From Prauserella shujinwangii (GTDB taxonomy: Bacteria > Actinomycetota > Actinomycetes > Mycobacteriales > Pseudonocardiaceae), in the NCBI RefSeq assembly GCF_003001955.1, contig NZ_PVNH01000005.1:473191-537190 (forward strand): a DNA stretch of 64,000 bases, read 5' to 3'. Under the pieces are notes generated by a model that ran no database searches, was not told where the DNA came from, and worked only from the letters and a program-made list of their open reading frames with translations. Numbering within the stretch: position 1 is the first letter of the stretch; the number at the start of each line of letters is the position of its first letter. A program made the position numbers and the translations under genes. This document shows, in pieces, positions 48,819 to 57,529 of the stretch.

Positions 48819-49714
48819 AACCGTTCCCGCCTGCCCTGCCGCACGAGCCGCAGCCAGCGCAGGAACGCCTTGGGGTCGCGTTTGACGCCGACGAAGTACA
48901 GGCCGAAGCGCAGCACCTCGAGCGCGCCGATCTTGCGCATGCCCGGCTGCGACAGCAGGTAGCCGCGGTTGCGGTAGGTGTAGTACCGCTTGACCTCGTT
49001 CTCCGGGTCCTGCGCGTGGAACCGGCCGCCCAGCATCGGCTTGAACTCGTCGGAGCCGTTCGGGTGCAGGTACGCCGTCTTCAGCGACGTGCCGAACGGC
49101 AGCCCGGACCGGACCAGCCTGCGGTGCAGTTCGACCTCGTCTCCCCGGAAGAACAGCCGCAGGTCGGGCACCCCGGTCACCTCGAGCGTGGACGCCCGGA
49201 ACAGCGCTCCGTTCATGAGGGAGGCGATGCCGGGCAGGAAGTCGGTGCCGAGCTCGGCGGACGAACGCTTCCACGTCAGGCCCCGGCGGAGGGGGAACGC
49301 CAGCCGGTCGGGGTCGTCGATGTTGGCGACCACGGGGGACACCTCGGCGAGCCCGCGCGAGCGGGCCTCGCCGAGCAGGACCTCCAGCACGTGCTCGTCG
49401 GCGGGCCGCCCGTCGTCGTCGGCGAGCCACACCCACTCCGCGCCGAGCGCCAGGGCGTGCAGCATGCCCAGCGCGAAGCCGCCCGCCCCGCCGAGGTTGC
49501 GGTGCGACGGCAGGTAGGTGGTGGGCAGCTCGACCGACTCGACGACGTCCCGCGCCGGCTGGTCGGGTCCGTTGTCGACCACGACGAGGTGGTCGACAGG
49601 GCGCGTCTGCGCGGCGATGACCTTCAGCGAGTCGGCGAGCAGGTCGCGCCGGTGCCGGGTGACCACCACGGCGGCCACGGAGTCCTCGCCGAGCGGGGCG
49701 CGCTCCTCGCCCAT
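48806..49714 (-). CDS. glfT1: Galactofuranosyltransferase GlfT1
   Basis: Adds the first galactofuranose units to the decaprenyl-diphosphate-GlcNAc-Rha linker. 302 aa: AAVVVTRHRRDLLADSL, VVVDNGPDQP, HRNLGGAGGFALGMLHAL, WLADDDG (DDD 99-101), FPLRRGLTWKR, GIASLMNGALFRAS, FFRGDEVELHRRLVRSGLPFG and YRNRGYLLSQPGMRK, matching Rv3782 throughout. One nt after wzt, last gene of the wzm-wzt-glfT1 operon. Confidence 0.95.
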   Translation of the reverse strand: MGEERAPLGEDSVAAVVVTRHRRDLLADSLKVIAAQTRPVDHLVVVDNGPDQPARDVVESVELPTTYLPSHRNLGGAGGFALGMLHALALGAEWVWLADDDGRPADEHVLEVLLGEARSRGLAEVSPVVANIDDPDRLAFPLRRGLTWKRSSAELGTDFLPGIASLMNGALFRASTLEVTGVPDLRLFFRGDEVELHRRLVRSGLPFGTSLKTAYLHPNGSDEFKPMLGGRFHAQDPENEVKRYYTYRNRGYLLSQPGMRKIGALEVLRFGLYFVGVKRDPKAFLRWLRLVRQGRRERFYRF

Positions 49715-49715
49715 G

Positions 49716-50534
49716 TCATTCGCCGCCCTTGCTGGCCGACACGGGTTTCTCCACGCCGAGCCGGGCGGCGGTCTGCGGGCTGATGTTCTCGTAGGGGTCC
49801 TTGCCCTTGTAGGCCTTCAGCACCTCGCGCAGCGAGCCGTGCATCTTCATCCGGCCCTCGTCCATCCACACCGCGCTGGTGCACAGCTCCAGCAGCAGGT
49901 CATCCTGGTGCGAGGCGAAGACCAGCAGGCCGGACCGCTTCACGAGGTCGACGAGCCGGTCCCGCGCCTTGTTGAGGAACCGGGCGTCGACGGCGCCGAT
50001 GCCCTCGTCGAGCAGCAGGATCTCCGGGTCGATCGACGTCACCACGCCGAGCGCCAGCCGCACCCGCATACCGGTGGAGTACGTGCGCAGCGGCATCGAG
50101 AGGTAGTCGCCGAGCTCGGTGAACTCCGCGATGTCGTCGACCCGCTTCTCCATCTGCTTGCGGGTCATGCCGAGGTAGAGGCCACGGACCATGATGTTCT
50201 CGTAGCCGGAGATCTCCTGGTCCATGCCGACGCCGAGGTCGAACACGGGCGCCACGCGGCCGTCGATCAGGGCCGTGCCGCGGGTGGGCTCGTAGATGCC
50301 GGACAGTAGCCGCAGCAGCGTGGACTTGCCCGCGCCGTTGTGCCCCACCAGGCCCACCCGGTCGCCGCTGCGCACGGAGAGCGTGATGTCGTGCAGTGCC
50401 TCGATCACCGGCACCTTGCTCTCCGTGCCGATCCTGCCGCCGACCTTGCCGAGCACCTTCTTCTTCAGCGAACGGCTCTTGGCGTCGAAGATCGGGAAGT
50501 CGACGTAGGCGTTGCGCACTTCAATGCTGGTCAT
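49716..50534 (-). CDS. wzt: Galactan exporter ATP-binding protein Wzt
   Basis: A 272-aa ABC ATPase of the O-antigen/teichoic-acid export type: Walker A GHNGAGKST (from residue 64), Q-loop region, signature YSTGMRVRLALG and Walker B EILLLDEGIGAVD. No C-terminal carbohydrate-binding extension. The mycobacterial homologue (Rv3781) is proposed to export lipid-linked galactan with Wzm. Lies 6 nt after wzm and 1 nt before glfT1. Confidence 0.94.
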   Translation of the reverse strand: MTSIEVRNAYVDFPIFDAKSRSLKKKVLGKVGGRIGTESKVPVIEALHDITLSVRSGDRVGLVGHNGAGKSTLLRLLSGIYEPTRGTALIDGRVAPVFDLGVGMDQEISGYENIMVRGLYLGMTRKQMEKRVDDIAEFTELGDYLSMPLRTYSTGMRVRLALGVVTSIDPEILLLDEGIGAVDARFLNKARDRLVDLVKRSGLLVFASHQDDLLLELCTSAVWMDEGRMKMHGSLREVLKAYKGKDPYENISPQTAARLGVEKPVSASKGGE

Positions 50535-50540
50535 CAGTTC

Positions 50541-51470
50541 TCACACCCAGTAGGACACGCGGGACCGGTAGTTGCGCATGACGACCAGCGCCAGGATCCA
50601 GCCGACCAGCGCGATGCCGGCGGAGATCACCCAGTGGTGCCAGCTCTGCTCGTTGCCGATCAACGGCGCGCGCACCAGTTGCAGGAGGTGGTACAGCGGG
50701 TTCAGCTCCACGACCAGGTCGCGCCAGCCCGCCGACTCGCCGAACCTGTTCTGCAGGATGTCGGTGGTCCACACGATCGGCGTCATGAAGAACATCAGGT
50801 TGATGAGGCTCGTGATGACCTGCGGGATGTCGCGGAACCGGGTGGACACGATGCCGAACAGCAGGATCACCCAGCCCGCGTTGACCGCGAGCAGGAGGAA
50901 GCCGGGGATGGCCAGCAGCGCGCTCCAGCCGAGGCCGGGCTGCGGCACGCCGTTGTCCGTGAGCACGTAGCCCGACTTCGTCAGGCTGCCCCAGAAGACC
51001 GCCAGCACGATGACGTAGATGATCATGTTGTGGGCGAACATGATCGACTGCCGCCACAGCGTGCGCAGCACGTAGACCGACAGTGGCGCGGGCAGGTGCT
51101 TGATCAGCCCCTCGTTCCGGATGAACGTGTCGGTGCCCTCGGTCAGGTTGCCCAGGATGAACTGCCAGACGATGAAGCCGGTCGTGATGTAGGGCAGGAA
51201 GGTGCCGATCGGCGCGCCGAACAGCTGCGAGTAGAGCAGCCCGAGGCCGAGCGCGGTGACGCCCATGCTCATGGTGATCCACAGCGGCCCCAGGACCGAG
51301 CGGCGGTAGCGCTGCTTGATGTCCTGCCAGCCGAGGTGGCTCCACAGCTCGCGTTGCGTCACGCCGTCACGGATGTCGGCGAACGCGCGGTTCCACGAAC
51401 GGCGGTCCGGTACTGGCTTCTCTGCCGCGACGGACTCTCCCGCGGCCGGAACGGTGCTTGTGGCGTGCAC
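50541..51470 (-). CDS. wzm: Galactan exporter permease Wzm
   Basis: A 309-aa ABC-2 permease. Soluble N-terminus with HLGWQDIKQRYRRSVLGPLW, the amphipathic motif of polysaccharide exporters, then six helices; MFFMTPIVWTTDI and ELNPLYHLLQLVRAPLIG are typical. GTG start 7 nt after TACCCT. First gene of the wzm-wzt-glfT1 operon. A frame extending to 52868 on this strand is shadow of the pyruvyl-transferase gene. Confidence 0.93.
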   Translation of the reverse strand: MHATSTVPAAGESVAAEKPVPDRRSWNRAFADIRDGVTQRELWSHLGWQDIKQRYRRSVLGPLWITMSMGVTALGLGLLYSQLFGAPIGTFLPYITTGFIVWQFILGNLTEGTDTFIRNEGLIKHLPAPLSVYVLRTLWRQSIMFAHNMIIYVIVLAVFWGSLTKSGYVLTDNGVPQPGLGWSALLAIPGFLLLAVNAGWVILLFGIVSTRFRDIPQVITSLINLMFFMTPIVWTTDILQNRFGESAGWRDLVVELNPLYHLLQLVRAPLIGNEQSWHHWVISAGIALVGWILALVVMRNYRSRVSYWV

Positions 51471-51477
51471 GGGAACG

Positions 51478-51483
51478 AGGGTA
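51478..51483 (-). promoter_or_regulatory. -10 box of wzm-wzt-glfT1
   Basis: TACCCT on the minus strand, 7 nt before the wzm GTG. Confidence 0.55.
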
Positions 51484-51623
51484 CTGGCGGCCGATCGCGG
51501 CGTTTCCCCGCATCCGGTTAACCGGTCCGGCCACCGGGCGGCACATACCCGTTCGTCCCGCAACCTCGCGAAACATCCGATTCGCCGGTCCTTTCGTCGG
51601 GGTCGGCGGCCCCCGGACCTCGC

Positions 51624-51629
51624 TACCAT
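51624..51629 (+). promoter_or_regulatory. -10 box of the pyruvyl-transferase-like gene
   Basis: TACCAT, 6 nt before the ATG. Confidence 0.5.
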
Positions 51630-51635
51630 GCCGTC

Positions 51636-52790
51636 ATGACGCACCCGGGAAGCGACGGTCGCAGGCTCTACTACCTCGTGGCGACCGCCGGGTGCCCGAA
51701 CTACGGGGACGAGCTCATCGCGGCGGGCTGGCTGCGGCAGCTCGCGCGGACCGACCCGGAGGCCGACGTGTGGGTCGACACGCAGGCACCGGGCCCCGCG
51801 GCCGTGCTGCTCGGCGGGGAACACCCGCGCGTGCGGTTCACCGACACGCTGTGGCGGCTGTGCTGGGAGGCACCCTCCGACGAGCCGTGGCGGGTCTCCG
51901 CGTGGGTGCAGGACGCGGTGCACCACCCCGGCCTCGCGCCACGCTGGATCCACGGCATCGAGCTGCTGCGCAGGGCCGACGTCGTCCACGTGATCGGTGG
52001 CGGCTACGTCAGCGGGGTGTGGCCACGGCACACGGGCCTGCTCGCGGGGGTGGTCGCGGCCGCACGTCTGTCCGGGGCGCGCACCGCGATGACCGGGCAG
52101 GGGCTGTGCCCCGTCGCCGACGGGGCCGCCGAGCTGCTGCGGGCGCTGGCCGCGCGGTTCGACGTCGTGGACGTGCGGGACGAGCCGACGGCCGAGCTGC
52201 TCGGCGTGCCCGCGAGCGTCGACGACGCGTTCCTCGTCATCGGCCCCGAGCTCTACAGCGACCACCTCGGGGACGACCGGGACGTCCCCGAGGTGATGGT
52301 CTGCCTGCAGTCCGACCTCGCCGAGGTGGGCACGCAGCGGGTGGCGTCCGCCACGCTCGCCATGCTGCGCCGCTGGCAGGTGCCGCCCGACCGGGTGTGC
52401 TTCGCCGAGTGCATTCCCCGGGTGGACCGGGAGGTCTACACGCTGCTGGAGCCCGAGCTGCCGGGGGCGCGGTTCCTGCCGTTCGTCGACGTGTGGCGGA
52501 GCGGCCTGCCGGTGTCGCCACTGCAGACCTGGATCTCGACCCGCTTCCACCCGCACCTGGTGGCCGCCGCGGGTGGCGCGCCGGGAGTGGCCATGTCGGT
52601 GCGGCCGGACTTCTACGACACCAAGCACCGCTCCCTCATCGAGCAGGGCTCCGGCTGGACGCTGCTGGACGTCACGGACGGCACCGTGCCGGAGCGGCCC
52701 GGCACGGGCGGCTTCGACGAGGGCGCGCTGGAGAAGTTCCAGCGCGCCAAGCTCAGGCTCGCCGAGGAGATCTACGCGCCCCGCGACTGA
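51636..52790 (+). CDS. Polysaccharide pyruvyl transferase family protein
   Basis: A 384-aa protein: YYLVATAGCPNYGDELIAAGWL (the PNxGDE start of the CsaB/PssM fold), VHVIGGGYVSGVWPRH, MTGQGLCPV, VRDEPTAELLGVPASVDDAFLVI and STRFHPHLVAAAGGAPGVAM with RFH. The family ketalises sugars with pyruvate from PEP, giving charge to envelope polymers. Divergent from wzm, so a role in modifying an exported glycan is plausible. The sugar acceptor is unknown. Confidence 0.85.
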   Translation: MTHPGSDGRRLYYLVATAGCPNYGDELIAAGWLRQLARTDPEADVWVDTQAPGPAAVLLGGEHPRVRFTDTLWRLCWEAPSDEPWRVSAWVQDAVHHPGLAPRWIHGIELLRRADVVHVIGGGYVSGVWPRHTGLLAGVVAAARLSGARTAMTGQGLCPVADGAAELLRALAARFDVVDVRDEPTAELLGVPASVDDAFLVIGPELYSDHLGDDRDVPEVMVCLQSDLAEVGTQRVASATLAMLRRWQVPPDRVCFAECIPRVDREVYTLLEPELPGARFLPFVDVWRSGLPVSPLQTWISTRFHPHLVAAAGGAPGVAMSVRPDFYDTKHRSLIEQGSGWTLLDVTDGTVPERPGTGGFDEGALEKFQRAKLRLAEEIYAPRD

Positions 52791-52815
52791 CCGGTCCCCG
52801 GCGTTTCCGGGGCGC

Positions 52816-53400
52816 TCAGAGGTACTGGCCCGTGCTGCCGATGCCGTGCCCGTGCCCGCCCTGCTCACCGGCGGTGGCGCCGGGCGGCAGGCCCCGCCGC
52901 ATGTGTTCCAGCTGCACCCTGGCGGCCATCTGCTGTGCGAACAGCGCGGTCTGGATGCCGTGGAAGAGGCCTTCCAGCCAGCCGACGAGCTGCGCCTGCG
53001 CGATCCGGAGCTCCGCGTCCGACGGCGTGGTGTCCGCGGTGAACGGTGCCACCAGCCGTTCGAGCTCGTCCTGCAGCTCCGGGGCCAGCGCCTGCTCCAG
53101 CTCCTTGATGGACGTCTCGTGGATCTCGCGCAAACGGTTGCGGCTGGCGTCGTCGAGCGGAGCGGCCCTGACCTCCTCGAGGAGCTGCTTGATCATGGTG
53201 CCGATCCGCATCACCTTCGCCGGCTCTTCGACCATGTCGCCGACCGACTCGTTCTTCTCACCCTCCGCGCCCGGCGCGATACGTGCCGTGCCGACCGGAG
53301 AGCCGTCCGGTCCGACTACCACCACGTGGTGTGATTCTTCACCGCTGTGGTTACCGGCTGTATCGGAATTGGGGGAATTCGGCTCGGTCATGTGCTCCAT
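52816..53400 (-). CDS. bpa: Bacterial proteasome activator Bpa (Rv3780-like)
   Basis: ATP-independent ring activator that opens the 20S proteasome gate. 194 aa: disordered N-terminus, then VEEPAKVMRIGTMIKQLLEEVRAAPLD, SDAELRIAQAQLVGWLEGLFHGIQTALFAQQMAAR and the C-terminal GQYL motif that docks into the proteasome. The last third is near identical to the mycobacterial protein as I recall it. An ATG three codons in (MTEPNSP) could be the start. It implies the host has a 20S proteasome. Confidence 0.95.
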   Translation of the reverse strand: MEHMTEPNSPNSDTAGNHSGEESHHVVVVGPDGSPVGTARIAPGAEGEKNESVGDMVEEPAKVMRIGTMIKQLLEEVRAAPLDDASRNRLREIHETSIKELEQALAPELQDELERLVAPFTADTTPSDAELRIAQAQLVGWLEGLFHGIQTALFAQQMAARVQLEHMRRGLPPGATAGEQGGHGHGIGSTGQYL

Positions 53401-53543
53401 CCTGGCCTATTCGAGAGCTCTCTCGCAGCGCCGGTGTAGTCCGTCTCCGCGTTCGACGGCACATTCCGACCCAGCGTAGCGGGAACGGTCGCTCGGTGTG
53501 TTCACCAGGCCAACCCCGAGCGCACAGCGGATCTACCGCTCCG

Positions 53544-53549
53544 TACGGT
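53544..53549 (+). promoter_or_regulatory. -10 box of the class V aminotransferase-like gene
   Basis: TACGGT, 6 nt before the ATG. Confidence 0.5.
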
Positions 53550-53555
53550 GTCCGC

Positions 53556-54755
53556 ATGGCATTCGACGTCGCTCGGATTCGTGGGTTGTTTCCCGCGCTG
53601 GGTGACGGCTGGATTCACTTCGACGGTGCCGCCGGAATGCTCGTACCCGAACAGGTCGCGTCGGCCGTTTCCACGGCGATGCGCGCCCCGGTCTCCGGGC
53701 CGGGCGGAGCCTTTCCGGCGTCGCAGCGCGCGGAGAGCATCGTGGCCGCCGCCCGCCGCGCAGTGGCCGACCTGGTCGGCGGTGAGCCCGAGGGCGTCGT
53801 GCTCGGGCCGAGCGCCTCCGTGCTGCTGAGCCGCCTGGTGGACGCCATGTCCGATCGCTGGACGCTCGGCGACGAGGTCGTGGTCTCCCGGCTGGACGAG
53901 CCCGCCAACATCGCGCCGTGGCAGCGGGCCGCCAAGCGGGTCGGGGCGAACGTCCGTTGGGGCGAGATCGACATCGAGACGTGCGAGCTGCCCGCCTGGC
54001 AGTACGAGAGCCTGGTCTCCGCCCGCACCAAGGCGGTGGCCATCACCTGCGCGTCCGGTTCGGTGGGCACGAGGCCGGACGTGCCGACGGTCGTCGAGTT
54101 CGCCAAGCGGGTCGGCGCGACGGTGGTGGTCGACGCCACCTACGCGGCGCCGTTCGTGCCGCTGGACATCAACGCGCTGGGTGCCGACGTCGTGGTGGTG
54201 TCGGCGCAGGCGTGGGGCGGTCCGGCGGTGGGCGCACTGGTGTTCCGGGAGCCGGAGCTGCTGGAGCGGCTGCCGTCCGCTTCCCTGGAGCCGAACGTAC
54301 GGGGCCCGGCGCGGCTCGAACTCGGCCCGCACGCGTACCCGCTGCTCGCGGGGCTCATCGCGTCGATCGACTACCTCGCGGGCCTCGACGACGCGGCGTC
54401 CGGGTCGCGCAGGGAGCGCCTGGTGACCTCGCTGGGGTCGGCGAAGTCGTACCACGCCGGCCTGCTCGCGCAGCTGTCCACCGAGCTGCGGGCGCTGCCG
54501 AACGTGATGGTGATCGGGGACGCCATGCGGCGCATTCCCGCTCTCGCGTTCGCCATCGCCGATCGCAAGGCTCCCGAGGTCGCGGAGTACCTGGCGGCGC
54601 AGGGCCTGTGCGCTTTCGCGGACGAGGGCACGAGCGGGGTGTTCGCGTCGCTCGGGGTCGGTGAGGTCGGCGGGGCGGTCCGCATCGGCCTCGCCCACTA
54701 CTCGAATGTGTTCGAGGTCAACCAGCTCGTGCGGGTCCTCGAAGAGTTCAGCTGA
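53556..54755 (+). CDS. Class V aminotransferase-fold protein lacking the PLP lysine (Rv3778c-like)
   Basis: A 399-aa protein: FDGAAGMLVPEQVASAV, GGEPEGVVLGPSASVLL, VVSRLDEPANIAPWQRAAKR, VVVDATYAAPFVPLDI (Asp for the PLP nitrogen) and a C-terminal small domain. In cysteine desulfurases the next loop carries the Schiff-base Lys (SxHKxxGP). Here it reads SAQAWGGP at 216-223, with Ala219 where Lys is expected. The PLP-phosphate groups otherwise look kept. It may be a non-catalytic or scaffold homologue. Position beside bpa and qor matches Rv3778c. Confidence 0.85.
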   Translation: MAFDVARIRGLFPALGDGWIHFDGAAGMLVPEQVASAVSTAMRAPVSGPGGAFPASQRAESIVAAARRAVADLVGGEPEGVVLGPSASVLLSRLVDAMSDRWTLGDEVVVSRLDEPANIAPWQRAAKRVGANVRWGEIDIETCELPAWQYESLVSARTKAVAITCASGSVGTRPDVPTVVEFAKRVGATVVVDATYAAPFVPLDINALGADVVVVSAQAWGGPAVGALVFREPELLERLPSASLEPNVRGPARLELGPHAYPLLAGLIASIDYLAGLDDAASGSRRERLVTSLGSAKSYHAGLLAQLSTELRALPNVMVIGDAMRRIPALAFAIADRKAPEVAEYLAAQGLCAFADEGTSGVFASLGVGEVGGAVRIGLAHYSNVFEVNQLVRVLEEFS

Positions 54756-55722
54756 CGGCCAGCAGCACCTTGCCGAACACGCCGCCCTCCTCGAGCCTGC
54801 GGTGCGCGTCGGCCGCCTTGCCGAGTGAGACGACCTGGTCGATCACCGGCCGCACGGATCCGCGTTCCACGAGCGGCCACAGCTGCTCGCGCACGGCGGC
54901 CACGATCTCGCCCTTTTCCTCGACCGGCCGCCCGCGCAGTCCGGTGGCGGCGATGCTGGCGCGCTTGGTGAGCAGCTTGCCGATGTTCAGCTCGCCCTTG
55001 ACGCCGCCCTGCATGCCGATCACGACCAGCCTGCCGCCGGTGGCGAGCGCGTCGACGTTCTTGCCGAGGTACTTGGCGCCCATGTTGTCGAGGATGACGT
55101 CGGCGCCACCCGCCTCCTTGCGCAGCTCCGCGACGAAGTCCTGCTCGCGGTAGTTGATCACGATGTCGGCGCCGAGCTGGCGGCAGCGTTCGAGCCGGTC
55201 GCCGGTGCCCGCGGTGACGGCCACCGTGGCGCCGAGGGCCTTGCCGACCTGGATGGCGTGCGTGCCGATGCCGCCGGCGCCACCGTGGACGAGCAGGACA
55301 TCGCCCTCCCCGAGGCCTGCGTGCATGACGACGTTCGACCACACCGTGCAGGCCACCTCGGGCAACCCGGCCGCGGCGAGCAGCTTGACCTCGCCCGGTA
55401 CCGGCAGCAGCTGCACGGCCGGCACCGCGACCTTCTCCGCGTAGCCGCCGCCCGCGAGCAGCGCGCACACCTCGTCGCCGACCTGCCAGCCCGTCACGCC
55501 CTCGCCGAGTTCGGCGATGGTGCCCGAGCACTCGAGCCCGAGGATCTCGCTGGCACCGGGCGGCGGAGGGTAGTGCCCCTGCCGCTGCAGCAGGTCGGCC
55601 CTGTTCACCGCGCTGGCGGCGACGTCGAGGAGTACTTCACCGGGGCCGGGAACGGGATCGGGGACTTCGGTCCACTCGAGGTTCTCCGGACCGCCGGGTT
55701 CGCGGATCATGATCGCGCGCAT
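54748..55722 (-). CDS. NAD(P)H:quinone oxidoreductase / zinc-less alcohol dehydrogenase family
   Basis: A 324-aa MDR protein: MIREPGGPENLEWTEVP, VNRADLLQRQGHYPPPPGAS, EILGLECSGTIAELG, VLVHGGAGGIGTHAIQVGKALGA (NADP loop) and VILDNMGAKYLGKNVDALA. No zinc-ligand cysteines, as in QOR/PIG3-type enzymes (Rv3777). It reduces quinones or similar enones. ATG 7 nt after a TACAGT box. Its end overlaps the convergent aminotransferase-like gene by 8 nt. Confidence 0.88.
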   Translation of the reverse strand: MRAIMIREPGGPENLEWTEVPDPVPGPGEVLLDVAASAVNRADLLQRQGHYPPPPGASEILGLECSGTIAELGEGVTGWQVGDEVCALLAGGGYAEKVAVPAVQLLPVPGEVKLLAAAGLPEVACTVWSNVVMHAGLGEGDVLLVHGGAGGIGTHAIQVGKALGATVAVTAGTGDRLERCRQLGADIVINYREQDFVAELRKEAGGADVILDNMGAKYLGKNVDALATGGRLVVIGMQGGVKGELNIGKLLTKRASIAATGLRGRPVEEKGEIVAAVREQLWPLVERGSVRPVIDQVVSLGKAADAHRRLEEGGVFGKVLLAVS

Positions 55723-55729
55723 AGGTGCG

Positions 55730-55735
55730 ACTGTA
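55730..55735 (-). promoter_or_regulatory. -10 box of the quinone oxidoreductase gene
   Basis: TACAGT on the minus strand, 7 nt before the ATG. Confidence 0.5.
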
Positions 55736-55838
55736 TGCCACGGCGCAAGACCGGCCAGCGTGGAATCCTACGAACGGACCTTGACCAGGCCGGGCGAAAC
55801 GAACAAAGGTGACTCCCCTCTCTCTCACGAAGGGGAAC

Positions 55839-57380
55839 ATGCCTATGTCATCCGTCAGACGGAAGCTCGTGCCCGCCGTGGCGATCGCGGCGTGCACCGG
55901 TTTGCTGCTGTCCGGAGGGCCGGCCACCGCCGCGCCGCCGGACGCGGGCGACAAGCTCGCCCGCAAACTGGTCAAGAAGGTCGATGTCGGCAAGGTCAAC
56001 CGCCATCTCATCGCGTTCCAGCGGATCGCGGACTCCAGCGGTGGCGACCGTGCCGCGAGCACCGAGGGCTACAACCGTTCTGCCGAGTACGTCGCGGGCA
56101 AGCTGGAGGCCGCCGGCTTCGACGTGACGCGCCAGGAATTCCCGTTCACCTACACCGAGACGCTGGCCGAGCGCCTCACGGTCGGCGGCGGCGACGTGCC
56201 GATCATCATCATGCGGTACAGCCCGTCCACCCCCGAGGGCGGAATCACCGCGCCGCTGGCCGTCATCGAGCCCGACAGCACGCCCGGCTGCGAGGCCGCC
56301 GACTTCGGTGACGTGACCGGCCAGATCGCGCTCATCCAGCGCGGGGCCTGCACGTTCGCGCAGAAGCAGCAGTCGGCCGCCGAGGCCGGCGCGGTCGGCG
56401 CGGTGATCTACAACAGCGTCGAGGGCGACCTCAACGGCACGCTCGGCGACCCGGACGCGGGTGTGATCCCCACCGGCGGCATCTCGAAGGCCGCGGGCGA
56501 GCAGCTGGCCACGCAGGACGGCGCCGAGGTGACGTTGGAGCTGCGGGCGTTCGAGGAGGAGCGCACCACCTACAACGTCATCGCGGAGACCAAGACGGGC
56601 CGCAAGGACAACGTCGTGATGGCAGGCGCGCACCTCGACAGCGTCACCGAGGGACCGGGCATCAACGACAACGGCACCGGCTCGGCCGCGCTGCTGGAGA
56701 CCGCGGTGCAGCTCGGCGGCAGCCCCAAGGTCAACAACGCGGTGCGGTTCGCGTGGTGGGGCGCGGAGGAGTTCGGGCTGGTCGGCTCGACCCACTACGT
56801 CAACTCGCTGTCGTTCGAGCAGCAGCTCGACATCGCGCTGTACCTGAACTTCGACATGATCGGCTCGCCGAACGCCGGCTACTTCGTCTACGACGGGGAC
56901 GACTCCGACGGCGTCGGCGCCGGTGCGGGCCCGTACGGCTCGGCGCAGATCGAGCAGCGGTTCATCGACTTCCTCGAGAACCGCGCGGGCGTGCCCACCG
57001 AGGGCACCGACTTCACCGGTCGCTCCGACTACGGCGAGTTCATCGCGGTCGGTATCCCCGCCGGTGGCCTGTTCACCGGCGCTGAGGGCGTGAAGACCGA
57101 GGAGCAGGCCGCGAAGTGGGGCGGCGAGGCCGGGATCTCGTACGACCCGTGCTACCACGCGGCGTGCGACACGCTCGGCAACGTCGACCGGGTGGCGCTG
57201 GACCGCAACGGTGACGCGATGGCGTGGGTGACCGCGCAGTACGCGATGAGCACCGAGGAGATCAACGGCGTCGCGCCGAACGCGAAGAAGAACAAGGCCG
57301 CGGTGGCGAAGCAGCGTGCCGCCGCGCAGCGGGCGATGACCGCCCACGCCGCCGAGCACTCGCACCACGAAGCCGCCTGA
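55839..57380 (+). CDS. Secreted M28 zinc aminopeptidase with PA domain
   Basis: A 513-aa exported enzyme. Signal peptide to about residue 31 (PATA-APP), then a helical N-region, an inserted PA domain (GQIALIQRGACTFAQKQQSAAEAGA) and the M28 core: AGAHLDSV (His, Asp), NDNGTGSAALLE (bridging Asp), WWGAEEFGL (catalytic Glu pair), LNFDMIGSPN (Asp) and CYHAACDTLG (His). These supply both zinc sites. Removes N-terminal residues, like Streptomyces aminopeptidase S. The C-terminal 50 residues are Ala/Lys/His-rich. AAGGGG precedes the ATG. Followed by two hairpins. Confidence 0.92.
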   Translation: MPMSSVRRKLVPAVAIAACTGLLLSGGPATAAPPDAGDKLARKLVKKVDVGKVNRHLIAFQRIADSSGGDRAASTEGYNRSAEYVAGKLEAAGFDVTRQEFPFTYTETLAERLTVGGGDVPIIIMRYSPSTPEGGITAPLAVIEPDSTPGCEAADFGDVTGQIALIQRGACTFAQKQQSAAEAGAVGAVIYNSVEGDLNGTLGDPDAGVIPTGGISKAAGEQLATQDGAEVTLELRAFEEERTTYNVIAETKTGRKDNVVMAGAHLDSVTEGPGINDNGTGSAALLETAVQLGGSPKVNNAVRFAWWGAEEFGLVGSTHYVNSLSFEQQLDIALYLNFDMIGSPNAGYFVYDGDDSDGVGAGAGPYGSAQIEQRFIDFLENRAGVPTEGTDFTGRSDYGEFIAVGIPAGGLFTGAEGVKTEEQAAKWGGEAGISYDPCYHAACDTLGNVDRVALDRNGDAMAWVTAQYAMSTEEINGVAPNAKKNKAAVAKQRAAAQRAMTAHAAEHSHHEAA

Positions 57381-57396
57381 CGCGCGGCGAGCGTGA

Positions 57397-57445
57397 ACCC
57401 AATGTGGCATTCGGTGCGTTGACCGCACCGAATGCCACATTGGGT
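57397..57445. repeat. Palindrome of a second family (perfect 22-bp arms)
   Basis: Starts ACCCAATGTGGCATTCGG and ends with its exact complement, around a 5-nt loop TTGAC. Arm length matches the CTCGTGAGTG family but the sequence is unrelated. It begins 16 nt after the M28 stop and probably ends that transcript. I recall similar ATGTGGCATTCGG palindromes in related genomes, which needs a search to confirm. Confidence 0.8.
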
Positions 57446-57481
57446 GCGGCTGAGATTCGAAGTATCCGAGGCACACACGCG

Positions 57482-57529
57482 CCTGGGTGCGGACCCGTCT
57501 GCCCGACGGTTCCGCACCCAGGTCTTTTT
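57482..57529 (+). terminator. Intrinsic terminator with T run
   Basis: Perfect 12-bp arms CCTGGGTGCGGA/TCCGCACCCAGG, 17-nt loop, followed by TCTTTTT. This is the only classical U-tract terminator I see in the window. It would stop read-through from the M28 gene, or a small RNA between the two hairpins. Confidence 0.7.
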
